From: CAVVDY01 sp963815775
GTDB lineage: Bacteria > Acidobacteriota > Terriglobia > Terriglobales > Acidobacteriaceae
DNA: 64,000 nt
Direction of reading: 5' to 3'
Assembly: GCA_963815775.1 (NCBI GenBank)
Contig: CAWFIB010000010.1
Span: 124,001-188,000 of the forward strand
The position numbers and the translations under genes are program-made. A model generated the notes under the pieces. It searched no databases, had not been told where the DNA came from, and saw nothing but the letters and a program-made list of their open reading frames with translations. Position 1 is the first letter of the stretch, and the number at the start of each line of letters is the position of its first letter. Below are positions 33,664-42,792 of this stretch, piece after piece.

Positions 33664-34032
33664 ATGCGGCCCATCAATGTTGTACTCGCGCATCATGACC
33701 CGGTGGTAGCGCGACTTCTTGCCGAATCTCTCCGCCCTCAGTTTCGCAAGTTTGTGATTGTGACTGGCCTTTCCCAGGCGGAAGCCGAGATCGCCCGCCT
33801 GCGTGCCGGCTTCGCGATCGTCGATCTTGAGCTGTTCTCATACTCCGATTTGCAAAAACTCTGTTCGGAGTTTCCCGCAACCGCCGTCACCACCGTGCAT
33901 CGGCTGGCCGATGAGATGATGTGGCTGAATTCGCTGGCCGCAGGAGCTGTCGATTGCTGCCAGTGCAACGACGTCCACGGCATTCTGCGAGCCTCCGAAC
34001 GATTCTCCTCCACGCTGCCACGAGCCGCGTGA
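33664..34032 (+). CDS. Stand-alone receiver (CheY-like) domain protein
   Basis: This 122-residue protein has the receiver layout: an acidic-pocket strand (VVLAHHDP near residue 6-13), a likely phospho-acceptor Asp in AIVDLELF (residue about 54), a Thr in the TTVHRL strand, and AAGAVDC, corresponding to the region where receivers have Gly-Ala. The usual conserved Lys after this is not clear, so phosphorylation may be altered. No output domain follows. A G-rich run is just upstream of the ATG. No kinase gene is nearby. Confidence 0.62.
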   Translation: MRPINVVLAHHDPVVARLLAESLRPQFRKFVIVTGLSQAEAEIARLRAGFAIVDLELFSYSDLQKLCSEFPATAVTTVHRLADEMMWLNSLAAGAVDCCQCNDVHGILRASERFSSTLPRAA

Positions 34033-34084
34033 AGTCCACCACCGAGAGCGTGGAGGTCGCCGGGAAAGCCCGATGACTTCCATA

Positions 34085-34116
34085 CTCTCCGTGTCCTCGG
34101 TGTCGTCCGTGGTGAA
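34085..34116. repeat. CTCCGTG-type interspersed repeat, copy 1
   Basis: The run CTCTCCGTGTCCTCGGTG and following GTCCGTGGTGAA belongs to a short family seen again at 40251-40280 and 40721-40750. It lies between converging genes. Confidence 0.6.
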
Positions 34117-34194
34117 TTGTTTTTGTGGCGTCGGGAAATACGGGCTTTCACGTCCGCTCTGGATGGACAGAGAAATTATCTCTGCCCGCGACCT

Positions 34195-35406
34195 TCACCC
34201 TGCCAGGATCTTTTCGACTTCTCCAACCCCGCCTCGATTTGCCAACTGCTCATAGTTGCAGCGCTTCGGATCTTTATCCGGACGCCAGCGCAAAAACTTC
34301 GTTCCATGACGAAAGCGCCCACCGGAGAAGTGGTCGTAGCGGACCTCGCACACCAGCTTGGGATCAAGGCGCTCCCACTCTCCCGAGCGCTCCGTACTCC
34401 AGCGGCTGGGGCCACCCGGAGCATGTCCGGTAAACCCGCTTCCTCCCATGTACCGCCGCAGAATGTCTTTCAGCTTCTTGCGTTCATCCGCCGCAAAACT
34501 TGAACTGAAGCCAACATGGTTGAGCAATCCACTCTCGTCATATAAACCGAGCAGCAACGAGCCTACTTGCCCTCCCTTGCTGGCATAACGAAATCCCCCG
34601 ACTACGCAGTCGGCAGTGCGAATGCGCTTGATCTTGCGCATGGCCGTCCGCTCACCTGAGGCATAAGGACAGTCAAGTTGTTTCGCAACCACGCCATCGA
34701 ATCCGCTGGCCGCCAGTTTTGTAAGCCACTGACGCGCAGTACGCAAGTCGGCGACCGAGGGCGACAGTCGAATCCGAGGTGCCCCACTCAGGCTGGCGTT
34801 GCCCGGGTGGGAGATGGAAGACCTCTGCCTCGGCAAGGGACCTCGAGATTGGACCTTCTTCTCCTTGCTGAAACTCCGGAACAGGGCTTCCAACTTCTCC
34901 CTGCGCTCGCTCAGCGGCAGCTCGATCAGCGACTTTCCCCGCTCGTCTACCAGCAAATCGAACACCAGGTACGACGCCGGCGTCTCCCGCGACAGCTTGC
35001 GGATTCTGCTCTCCGCCGGATGAATGCGCAGCAGTAGATCGTCAAACGACAGATGCCCGTCTTGCAGGATCACGATCTCGCCATCGAGCACAAATTGCTT
35101 CGCCGGCAGCTTGGCGAGCGCTTCAACCACCTCCGGGAAGTAGCGCCCCAGCGGCTGGCCTGCCTTCGATTGCAGCAGGACCTTACTGCCTTTGCGAAAC
35201 GCCAGGCAGCGGAAGCCATCCCACTTAGGCTCGTAGGCCCAGTTCTCGCCTTCCGGCAATTCGGCCACCGCCTTCGCCTCCATCGGCGGGAATGGCGGCT
35301 TGACGGGAAGCACTATCGGCGGGAATTCCTGCTTCAGTTCTTCGGCAGGAAGCGCCCCTTCAGCGATATCAACGTTTTTTCTTGAAGCCCTGCGTCGCAC
35401 GGCCAT
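34195..35406 (-). CDS. ATP-dependent DNA ligase
   Basis: This 403-residue protein is an ATP-dependent DNA ligase of the bacterial LigC/LigD-ligase type. The adenylation motif I is EPKWDG, with its Lys taking AMP, followed by motif III (SYLVFDLLVDERG), motif IV (GFDGVVAKQ) and motif V (RTAMRKIKR). A C-terminal OB-fold region follows (VCEVRYDHFSGGRFRHGTKF). Such enzymes seal nicks, often with Ku in end joining. Ku is not in the window. ATG 35406 is chosen (MAVRRRAS); an in-frame start at 35493 adds 29 residues unlike the family. No polymerase or nuclease domain is fused. Confidence 0.85.
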   Translation of the reverse strand: MAVRRRASRKNVDIAEGALPAEELKQEFPPIVLPVKPPFPPMEAKAVAELPEGENWAYEPKWDGFRCLAFRKGSKVLLQSKAGQPLGRYFPEVVEALAKLPAKQFVLDGEIVILQDGHLSFDDLLLRIHPAESRIRKLSRETPASYLVFDLLVDERGKSLIELPLSERREKLEALFRSFSKEKKVQSRGPLPRQRSSISHPGNASLSGAPRIRLSPSVADLRTARQWLTKLAASGFDGVVAKQLDCPYASGERTAMRKIKRIRTADCVVGGFRYASKGGQVGSLLLGLYDESGLLNHVGFSSSFAADERKKLKDILRRYMGGSGFTGHAPGGPSRWSTERSGEWERLDPKLVCEVRYDHFSGGRFRHGTKFLRWRPDKDPKRCNYEQLANRGGVGEVEKILAG

Positions 35407-35530
35407 GTAAGTTAGATGCTGCCCCAGCAGATGGAAGGAACGATTCGCGACAGCCCGTCGTAGGATTGTGAGTCTATGGCCGGTTATCGCCACTAATAGC
35501 TCGGCTTGGCGGTTAAATGTTCATGGAACT

Positions 35531-35644
35531 TTATCCTACAAGAATGGCTTTCGACTCGCCCCGCTCGTCCACCAGAAGATCGGCGAGTGTCAGTGAAATA
35601 TTCCCTCGAGCCAGCCGCTTTCCTTGTCGGCTGCTTTCCCTCAT
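35531..35644 (-). pseudogene. Possible ligase gene fragment
   Basis: A short frame (37 residues) overlaps the end of the enoyl-CoA hydratase gene as ATGA. Its DLLVDERGES is nearly identical to DLLVDERGKS of the adjacent DNA ligase, with 25 of 30 bases shared. It looks like a remnant of a partial duplication, though chance cannot be excluded from so short a match. Confidence 0.3.
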
Positions 35645-36447
35645 TTCCCGCGCCAGTTGGCTGCTCGCTTCTGAAGAAAGGCGTCGATCCCCTCAGCGGC
35701 ATCTTCCAGAAGCATATTGCACGCCATGACCTCGCTGGCCACATCGTAGGCTGACCCGAGAGGACGATCGATTTGGCCATAGAACGCTTGCTTGCCAAAG
35801 CGGATTGCCGCGGAACTCCGGGACAGAATGACCTCGGTGAATCGACTGACCTCGGCGTCCAATCTGCTTTCCGGAACGACACGGTTAACGAGCCCCCACG
35901 ATAGCGCAGTCGCGGCATCGATGAGCTCGCCCGTCAACAGCATTTCCATAGCGCGCTTCCGGCCGATGTTTCGCACTACGCCTACCGCGGGCGTTGAGCA
36001 GAACACACCAATGTTGACTCCCGGCATGGCGAACTTCGCCGTATCCACTGCGACCGCAAGATCGCACATCGACACCAACTGGCAACCCGCGGCTGTAGCG
36101 ATTCCATGCACCCGGGCAATCACCGGTTGAGGAATTTCCGTAAGAGCAATCATCATCCGGCTGCAGGTGTCGAACAGGTCCTGCTGCCAGCGCTTATCTT
36201 CTGCGTGAGTGCGCATCTCCTTGAGGTCATGACCCGCGCAGAAGCCCTTTCCCGCAGCCGCGAGAATCACAACCCGTACCGCGAGGTCGCTGGCGATGGC
36301 ATCGAGCTCTGCCCGAATCGCCGAGATCATCGGGTAAGACAGCGGATTGAATCGCTCCGGACGGTTCAGGGTGAGGGTTGCGACTCCGTTCGCGACGGTA
36401 GAGAGGACAAACGGCTGGGTTGCCTCCAAGCTAGTATCAGCACGCAT
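35641..36447 (-). CDS. Enoyl-CoA hydratase/isomerase family protein
   Basis: This 268-residue protein has the crotonase fold: GKGFCAGHDLKEM supplies the oxyanion-hole turn, and HGIATAAGCQLVSMCDLAVA the second conserved region; GVFCSTPAVGVVRNIG and LSWGLVNRVVPE follow. The CDL...A pattern is typical of ECHDC3-like members, whose reaction is not firmly known. ATG 36447 is preferred, since GGAGG lies nine bases upstream. It starts 38 bp after the CoA-transferase gene, in the same orientation, suggesting a short fatty- or hydroxy-acyl-CoA operon. Confidence 0.85.
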   Translation of the reverse strand: MRADTSLEATQPFVLSTVANGVATLTLNRPERFNPLSYPMISAIRAELDAIASDLAVRVVILAAAGKGFCAGHDLKEMRTHAEDKRWQQDLFDTCSRMMIALTEIPQPVIARVHGIATAAGCQLVSMCDLAVAVDTAKFAMPGVNIGVFCSTPAVGVVRNIGRKRAMEMLLTGELIDAATALSWGLVNRVVPESRLDAEVSRFTEVILSRSSAAIRFGKQAFYGQIDRPLGSAYDVASEVMACNMLLEDAAEGIDAFLQKRAANWRGK

Positions 36448-36485
36448 ATTCCTCATCCTCCGGACCTTTCCCAAGCGAAAGCATT

Positions 36486-37853
36486 TCACAAGAAAGCTTG
36501 GGCCATGGGCAAGTCGTCGGGTTGGCTCCTTCGAGAATTAAACGAAACCCCGCGTGGAATCAATCGGTTTTCGTAGGCCTGCCGTTCCAGTTCTTCACGG
36601 AAATCAGGATGCGCGAGGGCAATGATCGCCTTAGCCCGTTCCGCCACGCACTTCCCCTTCAAGTTGGCCATGCCGAACTCGGTCACCACGTACATCACAT
36701 CCGAACGCGGCGTCGTCACGATGTTGCCGGGCGTGAGATTAAACACAATCCGGCTGCGCCGCTCCCCGCCCTTCTCGTAAGTGGACGAAAGACAGATGAA
36801 CGACTTGCCTCCCTTCGATGCATACGCCCCGCGCACGAATTGTAGTTGGCCTCCCGTGCCGCTGATGTGGCGATGGCCGTCCGATTCTGAAGCTGCCTGG
36901 CCTTGCAGATCGATCTGGGTGGTGTTGTTGATAGACACCACCTTGTCGTTCTGCATAATGATGTGCGGTGAATTCGTATAGTCCACCTGCTGGCAGTAAA
37001 AGTGCGGGTTGCGATTGGCGGTTGCGTAAAGCGCCAGCGAACCCAGCGAAAACGTATACACTACTTTGCCTGGATCCAACGTCTTCCGCGATCCAGTCAC
37101 CCTCCCCGAACGGTAAAGTAGGCCGAGGCCGTCGGTCAGCATCTCCGTATGGATTCCCAGGTCTTTCACTCCACTGTCCATCAACAAGGAGCACACCGCA
37201 TTGGGCATGCCACCAATTCCGATCTGAAGACAGGAGCCATCCTCGACTTCAGCCGCAATGCGCCGGGCCACGGTGCGGTCGATCTCGCTCGCCTCCGGAT
37301 TCGGTAACTCCGGACACGGCTGGTGGTCTCCCTCAATGATGAAATCAACCTCGCTCACGTGCACGCCGTTATCTTTGCCGAAGACATAAGGCATCTCACG
37401 GCTGATCTCGAGGATTACCACCTTTGCGCGGTCGATCACCGTCCGCTGCCAAAGGCTCGTCGGGCCGAAATTGAAGTACCCGCCGTCGTCCATCGGACAG
37501 GTTTTGAGAATCGCAATGTCGATGGGATCAAGAAAACGCCGGTAATAATCTGGCACCTCGCCCAAATTGAGCGGCGTGTAGTTGCAGCGTCCGACGTCGT
37601 GCTTTCGGCGCTCGTAAGTTGAAAAATGCCAACTGAAAAGGTGAAAATGTTCGCCTTCAGGGTCCTCTTCGATGACCGCGCGCGGACGCATCGAGAGGCA
37701 GGAGCGAATCTTCACGTTCTCCAGTTCGTCTTTCCGCGCAGCCAGTGCCTTATCGAAGGCATCAGGCTCACAGAGCGTTGCACCGTAGTCCAGCCACATG
37801 CCGGATTTGACCAGGCCGGCAGCGTGTTCTGCTGAGATTGTTTCATCAGGCAT
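36486..37853 (-). CDS. Acetyl-CoA hydrolase/transferase family CoA-transferase
   Basis: This 455-residue protein matches the 4-hydroxybutyrate/butyryl-CoA:acetate CoA-transferase family (AcetylCoA_hydro domains). LQIGIGGMPNAV is the glycine-rich CoA-binding loop, and GIHTEMLTDG contains the Glu that forms the glutamyl-CoA thioester in this family. A later AYASKGGKSFICLSST stretch is also typical. It moves CoA between carboxylates and likely works with the adjoining enoyl-CoA hydratase. The acyl substrate cannot be set from sequence. The ATG is at the far end; a 484-bp gap precedes it. Confidence 0.85.
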   Translation of the reverse strand: MPDETISAEHAAGLVKSGMWLDYGATLCEPDAFDKALAARKDELENVKIRSCLSMRPRAVIEEDPEGEHFHLFSWHFSTYERRKHDVGRCNYTPLNLGEVPDYYRRFLDPIDIAILKTCPMDDGGYFNFGPTSLWQRTVIDRAKVVILEISREMPYVFGKDNGVHVSEVDFIIEGDHQPCPELPNPEASEIDRTVARRIAAEVEDGSCLQIGIGGMPNAVCSLLMDSGVKDLGIHTEMLTDGLGLLYRSGRVTGSRKTLDPGKVVYTFSLGSLALYATANRNPHFYCQQVDYTNSPHIIMQNDKVVSINNTTQIDLQGQAASESDGHRHISGTGGQLQFVRGAYASKGGKSFICLSSTYEKGGERRSRIVFNLTPGNIVTTPRSDVMYVVTEFGMANLKGKCVAERAKAIIALAHPDFREELERQAYENRLIPRGVSFNSRRSQPDDLPMAQAFL

Positions 37854-38337
37854 GACGAAGCCTCTACAAGCGATATCGCAAGTTCGAACAGTCTATAACG
37901 AAATCGGCAGCCATGAACCCGAAAAGGCACGCCTGCGCTGCAGTCGCAAACGTGCTTCCGGCGCGCGCGGCCAGGCAAGGCGAAGATTCCCCGTCTCTTT
38001 CGCGAAAAGAGAGGACGCAGGTTTGCATCTCGCGGGGCCATCTGCCGCCAGCCCGGCTTTTGGGCTCAGGCCGTCAGAGAAAATATTCAGTTGTCAAAGA
38101 ATCGTCCGGCGCGGGCACTGAGCCAACCGGTCTTGCGTCCTAGAAACGCAAAAAGAGCCAGCCGGCGAAATTCGCCGTTCTGGCTCTACTGTCTCCACTG
38201 TAGCAAATTTCGTGGGGGAATCTTCACCACTTTCGAAACTTTATATCTTTAACACTGTCATCGGCTTGCGTGGATTCGCGGCACGTAGGCGCTATTGACA
38301 ACCTTCTTCCCAAATCGGGACGAAATACTGCTGGTCA
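37854..38337. other. 484-bp intergenic region between CoA-transferase and gatA
   Basis: It holds the minus-strand terminator at 38148-38187, about 150 bases after the gatA stop, and presumably the CoA-transferase promoter. No gene is seen. The long run between gatA and the terminator could be a 3' leader or an RNA, but no structure marks it. Confidence 0.5.
38148..38187 (-). terminator. Terminator of the gatCA operon
   Basis: AGAGCCAG (38154-38161) pairs with CTGGCTCT (38180-38187), and an inner CGGCGA/TCGCCG arm extends it. On the minus strand the stem is followed by TTTTT (A-run at 38150-38154). It lies after gatA. Confidence 0.8.
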
Positions 38338-39786
38338 CTAATTGCTAATCCCCGCCAGCGCATGCTCCACCACATGCCCCACCCGCAGCACGGTAGCCTC
38401 ATCGAAGTGCTTACCCAACACCTGGAAGCCGATGGGCAATCCTTCCGAGCTTTTGCCGCATGGCACCGACAATCCCGGAATACCGGCCAGGCTCGCGGTC
38501 ACGGTAAAGATGTCAGCCAGATACATCGCTAGCGGGTCGTCCGTCTTCTCGCCCAGGCGGAATGCCGGAGTCGGCGTGGTCGGTGTCACGATGGCGTCAA
38601 CTTTCGCAAACGCCTCATCGAAGTCGCGCGCAATCAGCGTGCGCACGCGTTGCGCCTTCAGATAGTAGGCATCGTAATAGCCCGCGCTCAGCGCATAGGT
38701 CCCCAGCATGATGCGCCGCTTCACCTCCGCGCCGAAGCCCTCGTCCCGCGTGCGCCGATACATTTCCGCCAATGTCTTTACGCCCTTCGCCCGCACGCCG
38801 TAGCGCACACCATCGAAGCGCGCCAAGTTGGACGAAGCCTCGGCCGTCGCCACCAGGTAGTACGTCGGAATCGCATACGAAGTGTGCTTCAGTGAGATGG
38901 GAACAATCTCGCATCCCGCTTCCGCCAGCTTCTGGATCCCGGCCTCGACAGCAGAACGGACTTCGCCATCCAGCCCCTCGCCGAAGTACTCGCCGGGCAC
39001 TCCAATCTTGAGTCCCGTAACCGACTGCCCCACCGAGTCGGAATACGCCGGCACAGGAATGTCTGCCGAAGTCGAGTCCCTGGGATCGCGGCCGGCCATG
39101 ACCTCTAACAGCAGCGCGGTATCTTTGACGGTCTTGCCGAACGGTCCGATCTTGTCCAGCGACGAAGCAAACGCGATCAGCCCGTAACGCGAGACACGCC
39201 CGTAGGTCGGCATAAGCCCGACCACGCCGCAGAACGATGCCGGCTGACGAATCGATCCTCCGGTGTCAGTGCCGAGCGACGCAACCGCCGTTCCTGCGGC
39301 GACGACTGCCGCCGATCCGCCCGACGATCCTCCGGGAACCCGCGTGCGGTCGCGGGGGTTGCGCACCGGATGAAAGCCGGAGTTCTCATTCGACGAGCCC
39401 ATGGCAAACTCATCGCAATTAGTCTTGCCGAGAATGATCGCCCCAGCGCCCTCCAGACGATCAATCACTGTCGCGTCATAAGGAGCTTTGTAGTTCGCCA
39501 GTATCTTCGACCCGGCAGTGGTACGCACACCCTTGGTGCTGATAACGTCTTTGATCGCGATCGGCACACCTGCCAGCGGCGGCAGCTCATCGCCGGCGCC
39601 TGCCAGTTCATCGATGCGCACCGCCTGGCTGTAGGCCCGTTCCTCGCTCAGCGTCAGGTACGCGCCTATGTCCGGATCTTCCTTCCGGATCGTTTCGTAG
39701 AAAGCGTCCACCAGCGCGGAGGCGGTGAACTGCTTCTCGGCAATTGCCGTGCGCGTCGATTCAACAGTGAGACAGTCAAGGTCCAT
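38338..39786 (-). CDS. gatA: Asp/Glu-tRNA amidotransferase subunit A
   Basis: This 482-residue amidase makes ammonia for converting Glu-tRNA(Gln) or Asp-tRNA(Asn) to the amide form. The Ser-cisSer-Lys triad is visible: Lys in AIKDVISTKG, cis-Ser and Ser in GGSSGGSAA and TDTGGSIRQP. The end of the amidase fold, GIPGLSVPCG, is present. It lies two bases after gatC. gatB is not in the window, so it must be elsewhere. A terminator follows 150 bases after the stop. Confidence 0.95.
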   Translation of the reverse strand: MDLDCLTVESTRTAIAEKQFTASALVDAFYETIRKEDPDIGAYLTLSEERAYSQAVRIDELAGAGDELPPLAGVPIAIKDVISTKGVRTTAGSKILANYKAPYDATVIDRLEGAGAIILGKTNCDEFAMGSSNENSGFHPVRNPRDRTRVPGGSSGGSAAVVAAGTAVASLGTDTGGSIRQPASFCGVVGLMPTYGRVSRYGLIAFASSLDKIGPFGKTVKDTALLLEVMAGRDPRDSTSADIPVPAYSDSVGQSVTGLKIGVPGEYFGEGLDGEVRSAVEAGIQKLAEAGCEIVPISLKHTSYAIPTYYLVATAEASSNLARFDGVRYGVRAKGVKTLAEMYRRTRDEGFGAEVKRRIMLGTYALSAGYYDAYYLKAQRVRTLIARDFDEAFAKVDAIVTPTTPTPAFRLGEKTDDPLAMYLADIFTVTASLAGIPGLSVPCGKSSEGLPIGFQVLGKHFDEATVLRVGHVVEHALAGISN

Positions 39787-39788
39787 GG

Positions 39789-40109
39789 CTAGCGCTCGAT
39801 CACCTTGGGAACTTTGAAGAACGTGCCGTCGGTCTGCGGAGCATTGCTCATTGCCTCTTCGTGCGGCAGCGACGGGACCGGCTCATCGGCGCGCATCGCG
39901 TAAGCGAACGCCTCGCCGGCCTTGTCCTGATCCGCGTATCGGGTGGAGACCTGAGCCATCGGTTCGACTCCGGCGGTGTCGAGTTCATTCAGCCGCCCGA
40001 CATAGCCCAGGATCGAGTTCAGGTCGCGCAGCATCCGCGTGCGCTCCTCGTCAGTCAACTCCAGATGCGCCAGGTCGGCGACGTAGCTAACGTCTTTCTC
40101 GGAAACCAT
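39789..40109 (-). CDS. gatC: Asp/Glu-tRNA amidotransferase subunit C
   Basis: This 106-residue protein matches GatC: VSYVADLAHLELTDEE near the N-terminus and LGYVGRLNELDT in the middle, then a loop (PHEEAMSNAP) that in structures wraps round GatA. It stabilises the GatA-GatB complex. It is the first gene of the gatCA pair, with gatA starting two bases after. The normal length for the family is about 95-105. Confidence 0.95.
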   Translation of the reverse strand: MVSEKDVSYVADLAHLELTDEERTRMLRDLNSILGYVGRLNELDTAGVEPMAQVSTRYADQDKAGEAFAYAMRADEPVPSLPHEEAMSNAPQTDGTFFKVPKVIER

Positions 40110-40249
40110 GCATGTCCTCTGAAGTCAGTGTAGCGCGAGGTTGTAAAAGTGTGCGGAGAGAACCGCAGCGCCCAATCCTATTGGGAAACACTCCAAGAAA
40201 CCTCCGCGGAGACGCCGAATGCGCCCAGAAGGGCTGAAATCAATTCTAT

Positions 40250-40282
<33 letters not shown>

Positions 40283-40288
40283 TATGTT

Positions 40289-40567
40289 TTAGTCCGCCGC
40301 GACAAACCGGATGCTCTTCACCTTGTGGCGGCTCATCTGGTTGAGCGCCGCCACGTAACGATCCCTGAAGCATTCCAGTTGGCTGCGCCAGATCCTGTCG
40401 GGCACGCGCACCGCCAGTTCGCCGTTTACGCAGCCCAGCGCCGCCGTCCGCTGCGCGACCTTCGACCCGCAAACCAGCGGCCAGGCAATCACCGGCGCCT
40501 GCTCGCCCGCGACCTGCTGGACGGCATTGGCATAGATTTTGTTGAGGGTGGCCCGTGCGTGATGCAT
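40289..40567 (-). CDS. DUF721 family protein (DciA-like)
   Basis: This 92-residue protein resembles the DUF721 family: WPLVCGSKVAQRTAALGCVNGELAVRVPDRIWRSQL corresponds to the core with its conserved Trp and V-G pattern. Some DUF721 proteins (DciA) load the replicative helicase DnaB in bacteria without DnaC. This one is short and lacks the longer C-terminal part of typical DciA. It lies between gatC and the CCA-adding gene on the same strand. The role is inferred from family only. Confidence 0.65.
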   Translation of the reverse strand: MHHARATLNKIYANAVQQVAGEQAPVIAWPLVCGSKVAQRTAALGCVNGELAVRVPDRIWRSQLECFRDRYVAALNQMSRHKVKSIRFVAAD

Positions 40568-40650
40568 TGTTGGGAAGGCTGCATACTAGCATCGCGCCTC
40601 ACGGCTGGCGCACTGTGAAAATTTCGGATATCGCGGGAGTAATAAGGTCG

Positions 40651-40812
40651 CCCTTCGCTTTTCGCTCTTCGCCGGATCGTCCTATGTCACACGCCTGGCG
40701 AAGGAGAAATGATCTAATTTCTCCGTGGCCTCCGTGGCCTCGGTGGTGAATCTCCCATTTGGCACGGAACTGCAGTCGATATGGCGACGAGCAAAAGCGA
40801 AGAGCGAACAGC
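40651..40812. repeat. CTCCGTG-type repeat (copy 3) within inverted flanks
   Basis: CTCCGTGGCCTCCGTGGCCT (40721-40740) and CGGTGGTGAA form the third copy. It is bracketed by inverted sequence: TTCGCTTTTCGCTCTTCG (about 40654-40671) and its approximate reverse complement at about 40788-40808 (GCAAAAGCGAAGAGCGAAC). Confidence 0.5.
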
Positions 40813-40818
40813 GGCCCT

Positions 40819-42168
40819 TCAGCGAATTGGAAATTCATTGGCCACTAACCTGAGCGCCTCGTCGCGCGTCTGCAGCGCGCCTTCCAACTGCGCGTCTTCC
40901 ACCGCCGCCAGCATCTCGCGGAACCGCGGTCCCGGCGCATACCCCATCTCGATAAGATCGTCGCCCGACAGCAACAGCTTCGGACGTATCTCCTCTTCGC
41001 TCACATCCATTCGCCGCTCGCGCACAAAGTTGTACGGCGTCAAATCGCCATGACTGCTGAGGCAGTCCATGCGATGCAAATCGAGGTGCTCCTCAAACCT
41101 GGGCAGCCGCATGAACCGTTTGAGCGTTGACTCCTTCATCTTGCCCGCATCCCCAAAGCGCATATGGTTGGCAACCAGCGCGACGATCTGCTCTGTATCT
41201 TCGCCCGAGAAGTGCAGCCGCCGGCAAATGGCCTCTGCCATGCGTACGCCGACTTCAACGTGGCCGTCAAAGCGGATGCGGTCGGGCGCAACCCGAAACG
41301 TCGCCGGCTTGCCCACGTCGTGCAGCAGCGCTCCCCACGCCAGTGTGCGCGGGCCGCGCGGCCCCAGCTTCTCCAGCAGCAGCATGGTGTGGATCCACAC
41401 ATCACCCTCGGGGTGGTATTGCGGTGGCTGCTCGACGCCGTGCATGCGATCGATCTCGGGCAGCACCTGTACCAGCAGGCCCGTCTGGTCGAGCAACTCG
41501 AAGGCAGCGCGGGCGTGTCCCTCCGTCAGCATCTTGGTTAACTCATCACGCACCCGCTCCCGGCTGACCTGATTGATCTGGGCAGCGAGCTCCTGGATCG
41601 CCGCGAAGGTTCGCTCCTCGATGGCATAGCCAAAGCGCGCCGCGAAGCGCACCGCCCGCAACATGCGCAGCTTGTCTTCCTGAAAACGCAGCTCCGGCTC
41701 ACCGATGGCGCGAACTACGTGCTGCGCCAGGTCTTCCCTGCCCCCGACGAAATCCAGCACGCGGTCGCCGTCGAGCGGATCCATCAGCAAGCCGTTGATG
41801 GTGAAGTCGCGCCGCTGCACATCTTCCTCGGGGCTCTTGGAATACTGCACGTGATCGGGATGGCGGCCGTCCGAGTAAATGCCGTCGCTGCGAAACGTCG
41901 CCACCTCCACCGCGTGGGGATGTTCAGGCGGCAGCGTTTCGTACCGCATCTCTTCCGGGATAGGCACCAGCACAACGCCGAACTGCGCGCCTACGGCAAA
42001 CGTCTTGGGGAAGATCCGCATGACCTGGTGGGGGGTCGCATCGGTCGTCACATCGTAGTCGGCCGGCTCCAGCCCCAGCACCGTATCGCGCACGCATCCC
42101 CCGGCGAAATACGCCTGGAAGCCGCGCTGCCGCAGCTCACGAACAATGCTGGTGGCGAACTCTCGCAT
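40819..42168 (-). CDS. cca: CCA tRNA nucleotidyltransferase with HD domain
   Basis: This 449-residue enzyme adds or repairs the 3' CCA end of tRNA, or only part of it, as two-enzyme bacteria divide CC and A addition. The class II head has AGGCVRDTVLG and DYDVTTDA, the Asp pair binding catalytic Mg. RRDFTINGLLMDP, RFQEDKLRMLRAVRFAARF and a C-terminal HD domain (ALLHDVGKP, ANHMRFGD) follow. The close relative PcnB is less likely given the HD domain. The stop lies 250 bp before the DUF721 gene. Confidence 0.88.
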   Translation of the reverse strand: MREFATSIVRELRQRGFQAYFAGGCVRDTVLGLEPADYDVTTDATPHQVMRIFPKTFAVGAQFGVVLVPIPEEMRYETLPPEHPHAVEVATFRSDGIYSDGRHPDHVQYSKSPEEDVQRRDFTINGLLMDPLDGDRVLDFVGGREDLAQHVVRAIGEPELRFQEDKLRMLRAVRFAARFGYAIEERTFAAIQELAAQINQVSRERVRDELTKMLTEGHARAAFELLDQTGLLVQVLPEIDRMHGVEQPPQYHPEGDVWIHTMLLLEKLGPRGPRTLAWGALLHDVGKPATFRVAPDRIRFDGHVEVGVRMAEAICRRLHFSGEDTEQIVALVANHMRFGDAGKMKESTLKRFMRLPRFEEHLDLHRMDCLSSHGDLTPYNFVRERRMDVSEEEIRPKLLLSGDDLIEMGYAPGPRFREMLAAVEDAQLEGALQTRDEALRLVANEFPIR

Positions 42169-42212
42169 TTACAAGGACGATTGTATCGAGATTGCCCTCT
42201 GTAGCCGGCCCG

Positions 42213-42731
42213 TTACTGCGCGATCGGAGCCTGCTTGGCAGCACGAGTGCGAAACTCGCGGATCCGGATATCGTGGAGATGGTGCAAAAGCGTGGCGAGT
42301 GCAGCCGTCGACCAGCCGAACATGAGCACTCCCAGCATGGCCTCCCAGGGACCCATAAATCTCCACGGACGGGAAAGCACCACATCGCCATAGCCGACCG
42401 TGGTGTAGCTCGACAGCGAGAAGTAGTAGGCGGTCTGGGCATCGGAAAAACAATGTTCGAAGACATAGAACTGGGCCCAGACGGCGACTTCCACCGCATG
42501 CAGCATCAGCAGGGCGAGAACGAATCGGACCATAATCGACCAGCCGTGCAACACGCCTGGCTGAGGATGCTTCGCCAGAAATCTTAGGACCCAGACAAAG
42601 ACTGCGTACGAGCCCAGCGAATGAAGCAGCAGGGTAAACGCCGACAACAACAGCGCAACCAGCAACCGGTGCCAAGTAGCTTGCGGCTCTCGACACGCGA
42701 AAGCGGCAACTCGGATAATGACGGGCCCCAA
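42213..42731 (-). CDS. Two-helix ion channel, K+ filter
   Basis: This 172-residue protein has about four hydrophobic helices; the last two flank TTVGYGD (about residue 110), the K+ selectivity filter of Ion_trans_2 channels. The filter sits between the third and fourth helices. The C-terminal 20 residues are basic. No cytoplasmic ligand domain (RCK, cNMP) is present, so gating is unknown. Start TTG 42731 gives a plausible N-terminus. It lies 44 bp upstream of the CCA-adding gene on the same strand. A second, unrelated TVGYGD channel is at 47071-47784. Confidence 0.75.
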   Translation of the reverse strand: MGPVIIRVAAFACREPQATWHRLLVALLLSAFTLLLHSLGSYAVFVWVLRFLAKHPQPGVLHGWSIMVRFVLALLMLHAVEVAVWAQFYVFEHCFSDAQTAYYFSLSSYTTVGYGDVVLSRPWRFMGPWEAMLGVLMFGWSTAALATLLHHLHDIRIREFRTRAAKQAPIAQ

Positions 42732-42738
42732 TAAGTAT

Positions 42739-42760
42739 GGGCACTCACAGAAGAGTGCCC
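42739..42760. terminator. Hairpin after the PEP-CTERM gene
   Basis: GGGCACTC and GAGTGCCC form a perfect eight-base stem around ACAGAA. It resembles the 8899-8920 hairpin with one compensated pair and likewise lies just downstream of an exosortase-substrate gene. The T-run is not adjacent on either strand. Confidence 0.45.
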
Positions 42761-42792
42761 AAGGGACAAGCTTTTTTCTTGGTCAGCGTTGG

